Shown one piece after another: positions 5,893-6,965 of a stretch of 6,965 nucleotides of DNA; position 1 is the first letter of the stretch; every line of letters begins with the position of its first letter. Origin of the DNA: Clostridia bacterium. GTDB taxonomy: Bacteria > Bacillota_A > Clostridia > Oscillospirales > QAKW01. The DNA is taken from positions 1 through 6,965 of the forward strand of contig JAFQKO010000173.1 of the NCBI GenBank assembly GCA_017396865.1, written 5' to 3'. The notes under the pieces are model-generated. The model searched no databases. It saw only the letters and a program-made list of their open reading frames with translations, and had not been told where the DNA came from. Position numbers and translations under genes: made by a program.

Positions 5893-5917
5893 TTTTCGCA
5901 ACCGCAAGTTGCGAAAA
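5893..5917 (-). promoter_or_regulatory. Perfect 10-bp inverted repeat, candidate operator or leader hairpin
   Basis: TTTTCGCAAC, a 5-nt spacer and GTTGCGAAAA form a perfect inverted repeat (5893-5902 with 5908-5917). A shorter palindrome, CGCAACTTGCG on the minus strand, sits within it. It lies roughly 10-35 nt downstream of the expected start site of the glmM promoter. No T-run follows on the minus strand, so it is not an intrinsic terminator. It could be an operator for an HTH protein, possibly the fused mutase itself, or an RNA hairpin in the leader. Confidence 0.6.
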
Positions 5918-5934
5918 TGAATTACTTTGCTTCT

Positions 5935-5940
5935 ATTATA
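5935..5940 (-). promoter_or_regulatory. Promoter -10 box for the glmM unit
   Basis: A perfect TATAAT on the minus strand (5940-5935) lies about 130 nt before the glmM ATG and downstream of the right-hand gene's terminator. At the usual 16-18-nt spacing only weak -35 sequences are present (TTTAAT or GTTTAA), which suits a promoter that is weak or helped by a regulator. Confidence 0.6.
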
Positions 5941-5982
5941 CACCTTTTTTAAAATAATTAAACCCCTTTTTGCAAAGTTTTC

Positions 5983-6026
5983 ATAACAAAAGCGGGTTCG
6001 TTGAAAAACGAACCCGCTTTTGTTAT
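5983..6026 (-). terminator. Intrinsic terminator after the right-hand acyl-CoA ligase
   Basis: A perfect 20-bp inverted repeat (5983-6002 with 6007-6026) surrounds a 4-nt loop. It begins one base after the stop codon of the ligase gene. The outer part of the stem is A/T-rich (TTTTGTTAT on the minus strand), supplying a short U-rich tail within the arm. It separates that gene from the glmM promoter. Confidence 0.85.
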
Positions 6027-6027
6027 T

Positions 6028-6965
6028 TTACTTCAAGCCCAGCATTTCGATGGAGGTCTCCCGCATTTTATACTTCAGGATCTTGCCGGCGGCGTTCATG
6101 GGGAACTCCTTGACAAAGACGAAGTAGCGCGGTACCTTATGCATCGCCATATGGGAGGCGCCGTAGGCCTTCATCTCCTCCTCAGAGGATTCCTGCCCTG
6201 CATGGAGGATGATCCATGCGCAGCATTCCTCGCCGTAGCGCTGGTCGGGCACACCGACCACCTGCACGTCGCGGACCTTTTCGTGGGTCAGGTAGAATTC
6301 CTCGATCTCGCGGGGGTAGAGGTTTTCGCCGCCGCGGATGATCATATCCTTCAAGCGGCCGGTAACCTTATAGTAGCCGTCGGGGGTGCGGCAACAGATA
6401 TCGCCGCTGTGCAGCCAGCCTTCGGCATCGATCGCCTCGGCGGTGGCCTTGGGCATCTTATAATAGCCCTTCATAATGTTGAAGCCGCGGGCAACAAACT
6501 CGCCGTTTTCGCCGTCGGGCAGCTCGTCGCCGGTCTCGGGGTCGATGATCTTACACTCGACGCCGGGGAAGGCGGAGCCTACCGTTTCAACACGGTGGTC
6601 GATATCCTCGTTGACCTCGCCCATGGTACAGCCGGGGGAGGCTTCGGTCTGGCCGTAAACGCTGATGATCTCTTTCATATTCATCTCGGCGGCGGCACGG
6701 CGCATCAGATCGGGCGGGCAGTTGGCGCCTGCCATGATGCCGGTGCGGATATGGGAAAAGTCGGTCTTGGCAAAGTCCTCGTGATTAAACATGGCGATAA
6801 ACATCGTCGGCACACCGTTGAAGCAGGTGATCTTCTCGGCGGTGATGCAGGCCAGCGAGGATTTGGGGGAGAAATAGGGCATGGGGCAGATGGTGCCGCC
6901 ATGGGTCATCAGATTGGTCATGGAGAGCACCATGCCGAAGCAATGGAACATCGGCACCTGGATCA
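6028..6965 (-). CDS. AMP-forming acyl-CoA ligase, C-terminal 311 residues (5' end beyond window)
   Basis: This is the C-terminal portion of an acyl-CoA synthetase/fatty-acid-CoA ligase of the ANL superfamily, which activates a carboxylic acid with ATP to an acyl-adenylate and transfers it to CoA. Visible motifs, numbered from the first whole codon: PMFHCFG near the start; YGQTEASPG at 103-111 (A5); GWLHSGD at 182-188 (A7), whose Asp binds the AMP ribose; GRLKDMIIRGGENLYPREIEE at 202-222 (A8 hinge); and the catalytic lysine 294 in NAAGKILK (A10). The ATP-loop motif lies off the edge. GTG at 6957-6955 is not the start, because the frame continues upstream as Ile-Gln-Val, which matches the family. 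Overall it resembles ACSF2-like fatty-acid or medium-chain ligases, but the substrate is not determined. It is a different gene from the synthetase beginning at the left edge. Confidence 0.95.
   Translation of the reverse strand, partial: IQVPMFHCFGMVLSMTNLMTHGGTICPMPYFSPKSSLACITAEKITCFNGVPTMFIAMFNHEDFAKTDFSHIRTGIMAGANCPPDLMRRAAAEMNMKEIISVYGQTEASPGCTMGEVNEDIDHRVETVGSAFPGVECKIIDPETGDELPDGENGEFVARGFNIMKGYYKMPKATAEAIDAEGWLHSGDICCRTPDGYYKVTGRLKDMIIRGGENLYPREIEEFYLTHEKVRDVQVVGVPDQRYGEECCAWIILHAGQESSEEEMKAYGASHMAMHKVPRYFVFVKEFPMNAAGKILKYKMRETSIEMLGLK

Noticed and set aside
5893..5917. Inverted repeat as an intrinsic terminator
   Set aside because: Neither arm is followed by a T-run on the minus strand, and it lies between a promoter and the gene it serves.
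6028..6957. Right-hand ligase as a complete 309-residue gene starting at GTG 6957
   Set aside because: The frame continues to the edge, and the residues just before it match the family, which also needs an N-terminal ATP-loop region. It is cut by the window, not short.
1..6965. CRISPR array, tRNA or rRNA gene, insertion sequence, attachment site, prophage or defence cassette
   Set aside because: No regularly spaced repeats, cloverleaf, transposase or integrase, or long terminal inverted repeats were seen on either strand.

Overview
The window looks like chromosome of a Gram-positive anaerobe of the Clostridia, plausibly a gut Oscillospiraceae/Ruminococcaceae-type bacterium. This is inferred from AGGAGG-like ribosome binding sites, intrinsic terminators with perfect stems, a T-box riboswitch, and G+C-rich genes separated by A+T-rich gaps. 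No 16S or other decisive marker is present. Every gene I can support lies on the minus strand, so the window is best read from right to left.

From the right: (i) the C-terminal 311 residues of an AMP-forming acyl-CoA ligase, closed by a 20-bp terminator hairpin. (ii) A leader with a good -10 box, a perfect 10-bp inverted repeat and an 11-bp-period direct repeat. (iii) A two-gene amino-sugar unit: a phosphoglucosamine mutase (GlmM) carrying an N-terminal XRE-type helix-turn-helix, overlapping by 8 nt a stand-alone left-handed beta-helix protein. That protein keeps most of the acetyltransferase active site of GlmU but has no uridylyltransferase domain. The unit ends in a 12-bp terminator. (iv) A second probable operon: a cytoplasmic GH20 beta-N-acetylhexosaminidase, a 61-residue orphan protein, and a very A+T-rich four-helix membrane protein with a C-terminal zinc ribbon, joined by short spacing or overlap. 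(v) A consensus promoter, an isoleucine-type T-box riboswitch with its own terminator, and the start of a large gene that runs off the left edge. Its product begins with an XRE helix-turn-helix, continues into a cupin domain, then reads without a stop into the N-terminus of an acyl-CoA synthetase.

Two themes stand out. First, two unrelated enzymes here (GlmM and an acyl-CoA synthetase) each carry a DNA-binding-type N-terminal domain, suggesting enzymes that also regulate genes. Second, an acyl-CoA synthetase under isoleucine-tRNA control suggests the known anaerobic route that makes isoleucine by activating and reductively carboxylating 2-methylbutyrate. That reading predicts 2-oxoacid:ferredoxin oxidoreductase genes just beyond the left edge. 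Hexosaminidase, phosphoglucosamine mutase and a GlmU-like acetyltransferase together suggest an amino-sugar recycling neighbourhood. These functional links are inferences; the domain and RNA motif calls are read directly from the sequence.
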